From positions 1 to 44,248 of the forward strand of contig CAYRYU010000057.1 in assembly GCA_964428355.1 (NCBI GenBank): 44,248 nt of DNA, given 5' to 3'. Under the pieces are notes generated by a model, which saw nothing but the letters and a program-made list of their open reading frames with translations, ran no database searches and was not told where the DNA came from. Shown here one piece after another: positions 26,201 through 32,207 of this stretch; the stretch's first letter is position 1, and each line of letters starts with the position of its first letter. Made by a program: the position numbers and the translations under genes. This stretch comes from CAYRYU01 sp964428355. Lineage in GTDB: Bacteria > Muiribacteriota > Ozemobacteria > Ozemobacterales > Ozemobacteraceae.

Positions 26201-28546
26201 AGGATCCGCCGCATCGCTGCGTCAGGTTCCAACGAGCTACTCTGCGAGCTCGAAGCCCCAGGCATCTGGAGAACCTTCAAGAATCCGGGAAGGAACCCCG
26301 ATGATTGGGAGTTCCATCCGCCCCCATCCGAGCTTCCCCAGGATTCCTGGTCGGAACCGGGGCAAGGGGCGGCTTCGCTGACGCAGGATGTGGCCATCGC
26401 GTGGGAACTCTCCGGCGACGCAGCCTCATTTTCACTCGAACGGGCTGATCCGACGTCCGGGGCGAAGGAAAAGCATGGACTCGGGCGGCTTTCCCAAAAA
26501 GGTTTCGCAATCGATGACCCCGAAAACGTTGTCCCGATAGCCGTTCGTGAGGGGGAGTTGAAGTTCACTTTCGACGGGAGTATCTGGAAAAGAAGCCTCC
26601 CAGGTGACCTGGCATCGTTCAGGAAACTGGGGCCGGTTCCAGATGGAAATCCCGAATTGGTTACATGGATAGACGGGGCAACGGGAAAGGTGGTATCAAC
26701 CTTCTCCAGTGCCATTCCCACAGATCACATCCCCTCTCCTCTCCTGGGACGCTTTTCCGAGATCGGCCGGCACCTTCCTGAACGTTCCGCGTGCTTGATT
26801 CCGGGAGAGTCGCCAGAGCGGGTTTCCCTTGGGAAACTCGTCGGTTCATCCGGGAAATCTTTTGGTACCACCATTTTCAGAGACTCCCTCGGATGGGTGT
26901 GTACATTGGAAAGGCCCAAGGCCGCAGTGATCGGTCCTGGAGAGAGGCTGATACTGCTTGGCATGGATGGCTCATCGGTTGGCCGCTGGAGGGAGACCGC
27001 GGCAGGATTCGAGTGCGAAGGGATCGGGAGTTTTTCTGAAGCCGCCACGATCAGAAGCCTTTGGAGGCACGGAGAGGAGGTTGCCGCGGAGCTCGAGGGA
27101 GCTTCCTCCCCCAGGGTTCTCGGTTTCCGTGAGTCCGGGGAGCCTTTCCTCTTTCCGGCCGGCTCGACTGTTGAGGAAACGGTTCCCGGCTTGCCGGGTT
27201 TCTTCCACTTTCGCCGCATGAGGCCTGACGGGAGGCTAGCAGCTTTCTCCGAAGACGGAACGTCCAGGGAACTGAAAGGCCTTCCGGGTGTTCTTCCCCA
27301 AAGGATACACTTCACCGAGCCCGACCGTATTTTTCTATCGTACAAGCTCGAAAATGAGGTACGGAAAACCGACAATACCGACTCCTCCGGCACCTTACCC
27401 CCATTCGTGCGTGGCCATTTGCCACCGCTTCCCCGAAGAATTCTCGGTCGGTTGATGATTTCGGATCCGAAAGAGTCGGTCGAGGTTGTTCCCCAGGCCG
27501 GTGCGCCATGGTTGAGGATCGACATTCCAGAAGAGACGGTGGTTGCCCGAAGAATTGGTGCATGGGAAGTAAGGCAAGACCTGCTTCTGCCAAGAATCGA
27601 CATCCGCTCGTCGCTTGGGGAGTCCGACCCCGGCCAATCTCTTCTTCCCCCGCCCATTCCAGGCGAGACAAGGACCCGGCTCCTTGTCGATTGCTGCCTT
27701 GACCTCGTCCCATGCGACCCGGACATCCATAGGGGGGTTTTTCCGTTCGGCGTTGAGATTCTTGGCTCGGGGACCGGGGTCCTTTTCGGGGAACACATGT
27801 CCCGAATCGCTTCTGGAGCGGGTTCTGTCTTGCGTCAACCTTCGGGGGAAGCGTTTTTCCGGATCGAGGGAAGCGGTCCCGGTATTTCCCTGGAAACCGG
27901 GAAGGAAACGGGGATCCCATCGGACGCGCACGATCTTGGCCACCTCGAGCCCGGAAATGGCTGGGCGTTTTTTCGTGCGGGGGATACCCCCACCCTTGTC
28001 CGGACAGCCCCCGGGAACCATGGCCCTGCGATTGACACGATGGTCGGTAGCGAGATTTTCTCGGAAGGTCAGATGGCCTTCGACCGGGTCCTGGGAGTTT
28101 TCTGGGACCCCGGCTCCGTTGAGGGTCCTTTCTTCTCCACCCCTCGTGGCATCGAAAAAGTGTTCGGGACCGACACCGGGCCGGAAACACGCATCATCAC
28201 CGATTCTTCCCTATTCGCGGCACTCGGCTCCGGAACAGGCCTATCCCAAAGGGCAGTTCCGCCCCAAGAGCACCGGGCAGGGGAACAACACGGGAAATGG
28301 ATTTTCCCGAGTCCAATTGGGGGCGAATTCAGATTTCCTGGGAACCCTGGTCCGCCTGAAGAACGAAAGTTTCCGTTTAATCAGGTTCCTCTGGCTTTTC
28401 GCCCGGGGAAGCGCTTCTGGGCCGTTTTCAGCGACGGGGTTTTCTGGGTGGAACTCTCCGAACGCTGGAAGCAATTCACCCTGGACTACTTCCGCCAGAC
28501 CCCCTCCAGCTCGGCCCCAAATGCCCTGAGCGAAGGATGGCGTTGA
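20246..28546 (+). CDS. Giant 2766-aa membrane-anchored beta-propeller-repeat protein
   Basis: The N-terminus has 4-5 hydrophobic segments (~11-33, 35-54, 66-87 and 94-132). A helical, soluble stretch follows (~140-445), then another transmembrane segment (~455-474, TATAFALVLVCGWYAWSVLS). The remaining ~2270 residues are beta-rich repeats of the kind 'SxxxDxxGxLxxGSxxGGVxxID' (for example SADMDPRDGSLILGSLGGGV and FIPSVAVGQDGTLLAMTLAT, close to two-component-regulator propeller blades). Later blades often carry 'GDGGTFLRG', 'DGLWIAGNLG' or 'GDDIFLVPG' turns. At ~40-50 residues per blade this would be several propellers in series. AGGAAGAG lies ~9 bases upstream of the ATG. The frame is intact over 8.3 kb, with no frameshift seen, so it is under selection. 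I infer that it is the sensor or effector surface of the MoxR operon. The closest recalled framework is the beta-propeller (bpX) component of MoxR-vWA ternary systems. Confidence 0.9.
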   Translation: MNAHRGNGLRGILLGIFVTLMILCLPEVAAWAVTDLAIGVGFPLLVLLFLLAAVPSPFRCKRRASASLSGFAAGAAWTLLLFIIIGGDLAGRDDRLFAIACVIAVGIPAGKFLIGPFLIYLLSRCYLALFPSGSFLIEVAGIGLGRARGLSSPFPPTLPGWGIRVWERALDLLGREPARSYAIEKGYRHAVDRTSRAVRRKLVSGTDPDHEILRLATLEAGELHLRAMTRSALGLPEGRSESWVSRAIFVWDLVRFAERASGKVLTDARRLLLSPAASLAALPAKGGSKTSGIDSRPNLSQAFSTAASGEANLHIAEFLLSGRWDQLDEETFFAGVVVADNLIDAGFAPLALEIIGRIRNSRIPGWGAPSVARLQLGAEEALLRHVDSLETSTAAVRKTRRTLAALSADAPELQRPAPQILKATFTAALSSGERRNPSGLKGMEQPGFDPGTGRTATAFALVLVCGWYAWSVLSCSPMGIPVKNLRDLYHRPPYRGHPITSADMDPRDGSLILGSLGGGVHQIDTSTFRVRTFDSGSGKLSSDFIPSVAVGQDGTLLAMTLATGSHFSPDSRMETRRPPSSGADLRGTGVDVRNPSGKWFPLIEPWSIPDLGSATLEAVTFCGKDRILLVSGRLLIYHAASRKLQELKPISGDRFPQGERAMLIAGSRTDPHGFWAATSGGTTFGGTTFGRVTSGARRLFRITLIPEGSPKRSPRGSGGVGSFSSAESPPDDFNRLGISRIEVRGETLWVRTPEGYLFRFQDGALQFILGAEPDLDLTRVIDAVCVDGPRPALWILEGNGSGGIRKIRMRSLVPGSLVPATSWVSCDFPVRLGSETPDLLAGGELAVGNSAPYPWGRWNAFLRRHELLIPGSDSGLVVFSGPADPVSSTQDALLNIGFVSTPNEKVVWLDGMENRLAMILESRENRERRVVLADVGADIAGSLAKSRELQRTSIPYGSDFGGDLLLVHRIPRFDGFMTLSTGGLIHLFDARMRGWTSFSGLKIGTAEGWPDPITSADARDSKIVFTDSLGKVVEVPLEDEIDLESRLRHPQERASGTRPLFATPIHFPTPRHPSPALEPRAVATEEDGIVLFMGGSSEASPVDPWRFRFEGPKGSIISWIQEGVKSGKMLHPQSITRLVEGDLIHGLIALDTDGALHYRSGTDWVPGRNPTDIWKKIIQGDGGTFLRGQKSLSLLSISEGVPTIGPFLWQEGKEAVSLPVSAVTGLRDPDGNQHLLVGHRKGLSTYDLAKRVWTSLRLEDPASRTGVPETWRFTRPMGEGGMGTFSWACRTSPSKVSTLFEVRPGNARFRFQDPSLMTLPLGENMVVGVPGKSLFLLRPDGADKILVEDGPSEGGTRNLVRAACTTTGDVWALDEWGGVYRLVGPSLRQARVTIPNLGGTLKDLDSDSGGGVAGLDYSGNLRYCPAGSDSAIIIPGPPFQKIQAVGKHLVAASLDRGELVSIDNGRKETIAGGENPLVTIGEPFTAFGDNDGLWIAGNLGAAFRDPSTRRFVGIRDGAGISRFEKVGEAMVAWKASEPFFLGSSPLEIPLIPTNARAVFQGPGDTLMGLGGDPTHPTLINLRQGSPHPTRLFKYSIGFRDRIQDVAPIGPHSFCVKTGSGDLAIYDIWERSLELVLDWKHLPQGWRFLSLGDDIFLVPGAQFAGDVFRVSAETPFPTLIGTAANGALKTEDSIAWIGINGEIFKTDSTRKFFSFDQSGPAERQIVDRLRKAAAGEGLEEPPSPSSISLGGFGFIRDSGGWLPVLNGRTIPIIDGRLAIDIIESAQSWQDHSGITLYLLVGNPRFIVKQTWNELNRLGVPDLVVSDGSNRGIAFPGLQAEAFPQGTLPPIPFPSVSSRWRFDLSTRAFFFSEKPVETLPFDQGICFAADRIASETEDDGSPSVRSDGERLFYRSVTGEWYAWDREVPISLKAARIPPPEPGFLNHTISGARFQRRSGPESNFLWGSRNLPPTGLPWKVVDGRFPHERIRRIAASGSNELLCELEAPGIWRTFKNPGRNPDDWEFHPPPSELPQDSWSEPGQGAASLTQDVAIAWELSGDAASFSLERADPTSGAKEKHGLGRLSQKGFAIDDPENVVPIAVREGELKFTFDGSIWKRSLPGDLASFRKLGPVPDGNPELVTWIDGATGKVVSTFSSAIPTDHIPSPLLGRFSEIGRHLPERSACLIPGESPERVSLGKLVGSSGKSFGTTIFRDSLGWVCTLERPKAAVIGPGERLILLGMDGSSVGRWRETAAGFECEGIGSFSEAATIRSLWRHGEEVAAELEGASSPRVLGFRESGEPFLFPAGSTVEETVPGLPGFFHFRRMRPDGRLAAFSEDGTSRELKGLPGVLPQRIHFTEPDRIFLSYKLENEVRKTDNTDSSGTLPPFVRGHLPPLPRRILGRLMISDPKESVEVVPQAGAPWLRIDIPEETVVARRIGAWEVRQDLLLPRIDIRSSLGESDPGQSLLPPPIPGETRTRLLVDCCLDLVPCDPDIHRGVFPFGVEILGSGTGVLFGEHMSRIASGAGSVLRQPSGEAFFRIEGSGPGISLETGKETGIPSDAHDLGHLEPGNGWAFFRAGDTPTLVRTAPGNHGPAIDTMVGSEIFSEGQMAFDRVLGVFWDPGSVEGPFFSTPRGIEKVFGTDTGPETRIITDSSLFAALGSGTGLSQRAVPPQEHRAGEQHGKWIFPSPIGGEFRFPGNPGPPEERKFPFNQVPLAFRPGKRFWAVFSDGVFWVELSERWKQFTLDYFRQTPSSSAPNALSEGWR
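22286..22315 (+). repeat. 15-bp tandem duplication inside the giant gene
   Basis: GGGACAACCTTCGGC (22286-22300) is repeated directly as GGGACAACCTTCGGT, duplicating the residues GTTFG in frame. It looks like a recent slippage event that keeps the reading frame. Confidence 0.8.
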
Positions 28547-29805
28547 TCCGGGGATTCGGAGAGTGCCCACCGGAGAACCGAAACCAGGCGGTGGAAATCG
28601 ATCCTGTCGTTGGCGCTACTCCATCTCCGGGATAGATCCACGCCCAAGGGGATGGAGACCCGCTCGGGATCTTCCTCTTCCATACCCGGGGCTCCACCGA
28701 GGCGTGCGAGACTCAGGGAACCGCCCGAACCCGAAAAGGGCTCCGACAGCTTTCGGAAGGTTCCCCGCGCAAGCGCCAGGACGATCGCCGCGACGGCGAA
28801 AACCTGCGCGGGGGGGACCATTTTCGCGGGGAGGTCCTCGAAGCTTCGGGGGTCCTCCAGTGCCCTCCATTCCGGAACCAGGGAGCTTTCAGGGAACACT
28901 CCGGTCGGGTCGAGTAGCTCGGTAAGACGGAGTCCGGGGTTGTCCTCGAACACGATGGCGGCCAGGGGGAGCTCGACCACCGTGACTCCTGAGGAGTCCA
29001 AGGTTTCGAGAAGGTTGCAGAGTGCTATTCCCAGTCCCACGATGCTGTCGATCGAAGGGGAGTCTCCCCGCACCAGCCTCTCCTCCAGAGTGCGACGACC
29101 ATGAATCGACCGGTCAAGAATGATGAACCCGGGGGTTTCCGCCTCTGCCGCTTCGAGGACCCCGGCAACCAGGCAATGGGAGGAGCCGGGGGGACTTCTC
29201 CTGAGCCGGTTTGCGGCTGCTATTCGCATCTCCCAGGCTCTCTTGGCGAACGGAGAGGAACCCGCCGGCTCGCTTGGAACCAGAATCGTCACGGGACCAC
29301 GGGGGGTTTTTCCAGAGGGAATCGCACGAAATGCCTCGCTCCACTTCGAGGACCATTCCGACTGCGGGAGGGACCAGTTCTCGAAGGGTTCCGCCGGGAA
29401 ACCACCAAGCAATCTTCCCCTGATCTCGGCACACAGCATCGACCAATCCCGGGGAAGAGATGAAGGCGCAAAGCGGTTTCCCCTTGATTCAGGGGTGAAG
29501 GCCGGTGATTCTTGGGAAATCCCCTCCTTCCGACGGAAGGATTCCCAGGCTTCCAGCCCTGCCACCTTTTCGGCTTCGGACACCGCCTCCCCGGCACCCA
29601 CCTTGGCCGCCAAGGCTCTGAATTCGGGCGGAAGCTGTATGTAACTTACGCTCAGCTCCAGAAGCTCAGCAATAGGTATCCCTTCCCGAAGCGCGGAATC
29701 GGCCCCTCGCTCCCGAATCTCCTGGCCTGAATCGCCCGGAGCAAAGGTCTCCGGGGCATAGTGGGCAATGATCCCACGAAGTGCCGCCCTAATCACTTCA
29801 TCCAT
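28486..29805 (-). CDS. Probable pseudokinase, convergent with the giant propeller gene
   Basis: A 439-aa soluble protein. Residues ~165-435 follow the protein-kinase fold order: an N-lobe strand VTILVPS where VALK is expected (no Lys), a helix with E192 (FAKRAWEMRIA), the hinge GFIILDRSIHGRRTLEERL, the helix GLGIALCNLLETLDSSGV, a catalytic-loop equivalent VVELPLAAIVF (E278, P280 and A283 where Asp, Lys and Asn are needed), LRLTELLD in place of DFG (E296), the helix PAQVFAVAAIVLALARG (like DVYSLG), and SESPDQRHPSLRAFGAELEG, which matches the usual 'dPxxRPsaxel' C-terminal motif. Loss of the HRD, DFG and lysine elements predicts no kinase activity. Residues 1-160 are helical and unassigned. The gene converges on and overlaps the giant gene by 61 bp. 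Confidence 0.8.
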   Translation of the reverse strand: MDEVIRAALRGIIAHYAPETFAPGDSGQEIRERGADSALREGIPIAELLELSVSYIQLPPEFRALAAKVGAGEAVSEAEKVAGLEAWESFRRKEGISQESPAFTPESRGNRFAPSSLPRDWSMLCAEIRGRLLGGFPAEPFENWSLPQSEWSSKWSEAFRAIPSGKTPRGPVTILVPSEPAGSSPFAKRAWEMRIAAANRLRRSPPGSSHCLVAGVLEAAEAETPGFIILDRSIHGRRTLEERLVRGDSPSIDSIVGLGIALCNLLETLDSSGVTVVELPLAAIVFEDNPGLRLTELLDPTGVFPESSLVPEWRALEDPRSFEDLPAKMVPPAQVFAVAAIVLALARGTFRKLSEPFSGSGGSLSLARLGGAPGMEEEDPERVSIPLGVDLSRRWSSANDRIDFHRLVSVLRWALSESPDQRHPSLRAFGAELEGVWRK

Positions 29806-29838
29806 CCGTATTTCCAGTCATCTTCCCTTTCTCCCTGA

Positions 29839-29847
29839 ATCTTACCA
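29839..29847 (-). promoter_or_regulatory. Candidate extended -10 promoter of the pseudokinase gene
   Basis: On the minus strand TGG-TAAGAT stands 33 bases before the ATG at 29805, a normal distance for a short leader. It is the same element type as at 13406-13414 (CCTATGGTAA[A/G]AT at both sites). The -35 region is poor. Confidence 0.35.
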
Positions 29848-29866
29848 TAGGAAAAAAGTGGGACAT

Positions 29867-30001
29867 AAAAGGGGGACATGAGAATCTTTTCAGATTGCGC
29901 TATTGGAGCGACAATCGATTTTTTGCCGGACTGTCTCGAGCCACGAAAAGACGAACGGAAGAGGGATTCCCCGATCCAAATGATTCACATGTCCCTGTTT
30001 T
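29867..30001. repeat. REP/MITE-like element with 20-bp imperfect terminal inverted repeats
   Basis: The left arm (29867-29886, core GGGACATGAGAATC) and the right arm (29982-30001, core GATTCACATGTCCC) are inverted copies matching at 17 of 20 positions, 95 bp apart. A direct copy of the GTGGGACAT string precedes the left arm. The GGGACA/TGTCCC motif is the type found in REP sequences mobilised by REP-associated tyrosine transposases. No transposase gene is present here. It fills the gap between the pseudokinase and the aldo/keto reductase. No target-site duplication is obvious. Confidence 0.5.
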
Positions 30002-30077
30002 GATTGTCCGTTTTCTGTTGCGCGTGGGGGAGTTTTTGGAGATCATGGCGGGAAAAGGCAAAGGAGCGACTGGCCCA

Positions 30078-31073
30078 ATGGAAATGAGACTTCTCGGAGA
30101 CACTGGAGTGAGAGCATCCAGATTCGGCCTGGGAACGATGACCTTTGGAAGGGAAGCGGACGAGCGAACCTCCCGTGCGATCTTCAACCGGTGCCGGGAG
30201 GCTGGAATCAACCTTTTCGACTGTGCCGACATTTATGCAAGTGGCGGGTCGGAGACGATACTTGGGAAGCTGATCCGTCATTGTCGCGACCAGGTCCTGA
30301 TTACGACGAAGGGTTATTTTCCCCTCGGAGGAATCGGAACCACCGCCGAGAACCCTCTCGCGCAGGGAAGCTCCCGACGCCACCTTTCCCGGGCCGTTGA
30401 AGCCAGCCTTTCCCGGCTTAAAACGGACCGGATCGACATCTATTTCCTCCATCGATTCGACGAATTCACTCCGCTGGAAGAGACCCTGAGAACGCTCGAC
30501 GACCTCGTGACCGCGGGGAAGATACTTTACATCGGGGTGAGCAATTTCGCGGCCTGGCAGGTGACGAAAGCCCAGGGGATCTGCGAGCGGGAAGGATTCA
30601 ACCGTATCAGATTCCTCCAGCCGATGTACAACCTCGTGAAGCGGCAGGCCGAGGTCGAGCTGCTTCCAATGGCGCAGGCGGAAAGGCTTGCGGTGTTATC
30701 CTACAGCCCGCTTGGGGCAGGACTCCTGACCGGAAAGTACTCCGAAGGCAGGAATCCGTGCGATGGGCGACTCCATCGCGACAGGTTGTATCAAATCCGC
30801 TACGGCGAACCGCAAGCCCAGGAAACTGCCCGCCGGTTCCACGATTTCTGTCGCAAGAACCGGTATGCCCCTGCAACTCTGGCCGTCGCATGGGTGGCTC
30901 ATCACCCTGGGGTGACAGCCCCGATAATCGGAGCTTCGCATCCTGATCAGCTGACGCCAGCCCTTGCCGCGGAGAGGTTCCAGATGACATCCGATCTTTA
31001 TGAGGCAGTTTCGAAGCTGTCCCCGGAACCTCCTCCCGCTACCGACCGGAACGAGGAAAAAGCCCGTCGGTGA
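30078..31073 (+). CDS. Aldo/keto reductase
   Basis: NADPH-dependent oxidoreductase of the AKR superfamily, a cytoplasmic (beta/alpha)8 barrel. The 331-aa product starts MEMRLLGDTGVRASRFGLGT, the usual family N-terminus. It shows the catalytic tetrad: D48 and Y53 (FDCADIY), K78 (ITTKGY) and H125 (YFLHRFDE). Further family features are SLSRLKTDRIDIY, GKILYIGVSNFAAWQ, LQPMYNLVKR, LSYSPLGAGLLTGKY and the cofactor-binding APIIGASHPDQLT. It resembles the potassium-channel-beta/YajO-type AKR groups, but the substrate is not predictable. ATG 30045 (with GGAG close by) would add 11 residues. The frame opens at 29895, but that part crosses the inverted-repeat element and is not family sequence. Confidence 0.93.
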   Translation: MEMRLLGDTGVRASRFGLGTMTFGREADERTSRAIFNRCREAGINLFDCADIYASGGSETILGKLIRHCRDQVLITTKGYFPLGGIGTTAENPLAQGSSRRHLSRAVEASLSRLKTDRIDIYFLHRFDEFTPLEETLRTLDDLVTAGKILYIGVSNFAAWQVTKAQGICEREGFNRIRFLQPMYNLVKRQAEVELLPMAQAERLAVLSYSPLGAGLLTGKYSEGRNPCDGRLHRDRLYQIRYGEPQAQETARRFHDFCRKNRYAPATLAVAWVAHHPGVTAPIIGASHPDQLTPALAAERFQMTSDLYEAVSKLSPEPPPATDRNEEKARR

Positions 31074-31102
31074 AAAGACCCCACGCCGGCACCTTTTCCC
31101 AT

Positions 31103-32161
31103 TCAGTTCCCCCCGATTGGGTCCCTCCCCGATGCCTGGGAATCATGCTCTTGGGCAGAAATCCCCTGTTTCAACCTGATCTCTCCCGTGGAAAGCTTCT
31201 TTTCGAAAAACCTCCGGAAGCGGAGGCCTTCCTGATGGTAGAGATCCCCCGCGCCCTCAGGTCCTATCCGGGAATACCATTTCTGGGCAAGGTCAGGATC
31301 TGGAGCCAGGTTCTCAGCCCCCAGCTCCCAAAGCCTTGCGAGGGTTCCCATCGCCTGGGGACTTCCGGCATCCGCAGCTTCCTGCAAGTATGAAATCGCC
31401 TTTCCGGGGTCTTTCCCGACACCGATCCCGTTCAGGAATAGAAGGCCCAGGACACACCGGTAGGTTCCCATCCGCTGGGTTCCAAGGGAGGCCAGTCGTT
31501 CGAAGATCCGCTGAAATTCGTCTGTTTGGCCATGTCCAGCCGCAACCAGGTAAAGAAGGTGCTGGATGGCGAATGGCGAAGGTAGCGGACTTTCCAAGTC
31601 TTTCCGGTACCAGGAAACCGCCAGATCGAATTCTGGAGGATCGTGGAACTCGTAGAAAGTCCCAAGGTCCGATGCCGCTTTCGGGTCGCCCATTGAAAAG
31701 GCTTTCTCCAGGCACTGGATCGCGTTCAGTCGATCCCAGGGACCACGGGTGTCACACGCGTAAACCTTTCCCAGTTCTCTCCATCCAACTGCGCTGCCCA
31801 AATCCGCGGCTTTCCGGAACAACTTTTTCGCCGTGTCGAGGTCTTTCCTGACCAGATACCCATGGAAGTAATGGTTCCCAAGAACGCATAGAGCCTCCGG
31901 ATTCCCCCCCTCAGCGGCCATCTTCAACCACTTCTCCGCTTCAAAAGGGTCTCTCGACCTTCCAAGCCCCTCCAGAAAGATGCTGTAGAGAAGCAACTGG
32001 GCCTTGGTATCCCCCTTTTTCGCTTCTTCAAGGAGCAGTGGATACGCCCTATCATAATCCTGTCCGGCGAAGGCCCTTTCCCCATCAGATGGAATGGCTG
32101 AGGAAGGGCAAAAAAGCAGGATGAGGACCATGACCAGAAGGGGTTTCCGTATGTCATACAT
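31103..32161 (-). CDS. Exported Sel1-like repeat protein
   Basis: A ~352-aa protein with a signal peptide (IRKPLLVMVLILLFCPSSAI). It is built of Sel1-like repeats, the ~36-residue TPR relatives marked by 'A..wy.kAA..G...A...lG..Y..G'. Clear units are DPFEAEKWLKMAAEGGNPEA, LDTAKKLFRKAADLGSAVGW, RLNAIQCLEKAFSMGDPKAA and DPGKAISYLQEAADAGSPQA. Such proteins are scaffolds for envelope or signalling complexes. The ATG at 32161 is preferred over an in-frame GTG at 32170; neither has a strong binding site. It converges with the aldo/keto reductase (29 bp apart) and diverges from the cyclase pair, with which it may share regulation. Confidence 0.88.
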   Translation of the reverse strand: MYDIRKPLLVMVLILLFCPSSAIPSDGERAFAGQDYDRAYPLLLEEAKKGDTKAQLLLYSIFLEGLGRSRDPFEAEKWLKMAAEGGNPEALCVLGNHYFHGYLVRKDLDTAKKLFRKAADLGSAVGWRELGKVYACDTRGPWDRLNAIQCLEKAFSMGDPKAASDLGTFYEFHDPPEFDLAVSWYRKDLESPLPSPFAIQHLLYLVAAGHGQTDEFQRIFERLASLGTQRMGTYRCVLGLLFLNGIGVGKDPGKAISYLQEAADAGSPQAMGTLARLWELGAENLAPDPDLAQKWYSRIGPEGAGDLYHQEGLRFRRFFEKKLSTGEIRLKQGISAQEHDSQASGRDPIGGN

Positions 32162-32175
32162 TCCGGGCACAAACT

Positions 32176-32187
32176 AATGATATCATT
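32176..32187. promoter_or_regulatory. 12-bp palindrome between divergent Sel1 and cyclase genes
   Basis: AATGATATCATT is a perfect palindrome in the 46-bp space between the divergent starts. It could be an operator; its centre also contains TATCAT, a -10-like hexamer readable on the plus strand. The function is inferred only from position. Confidence 0.3.
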
Positions 32188-32207
32188 TTCCTCTGACCAG
32201 TACGGGA

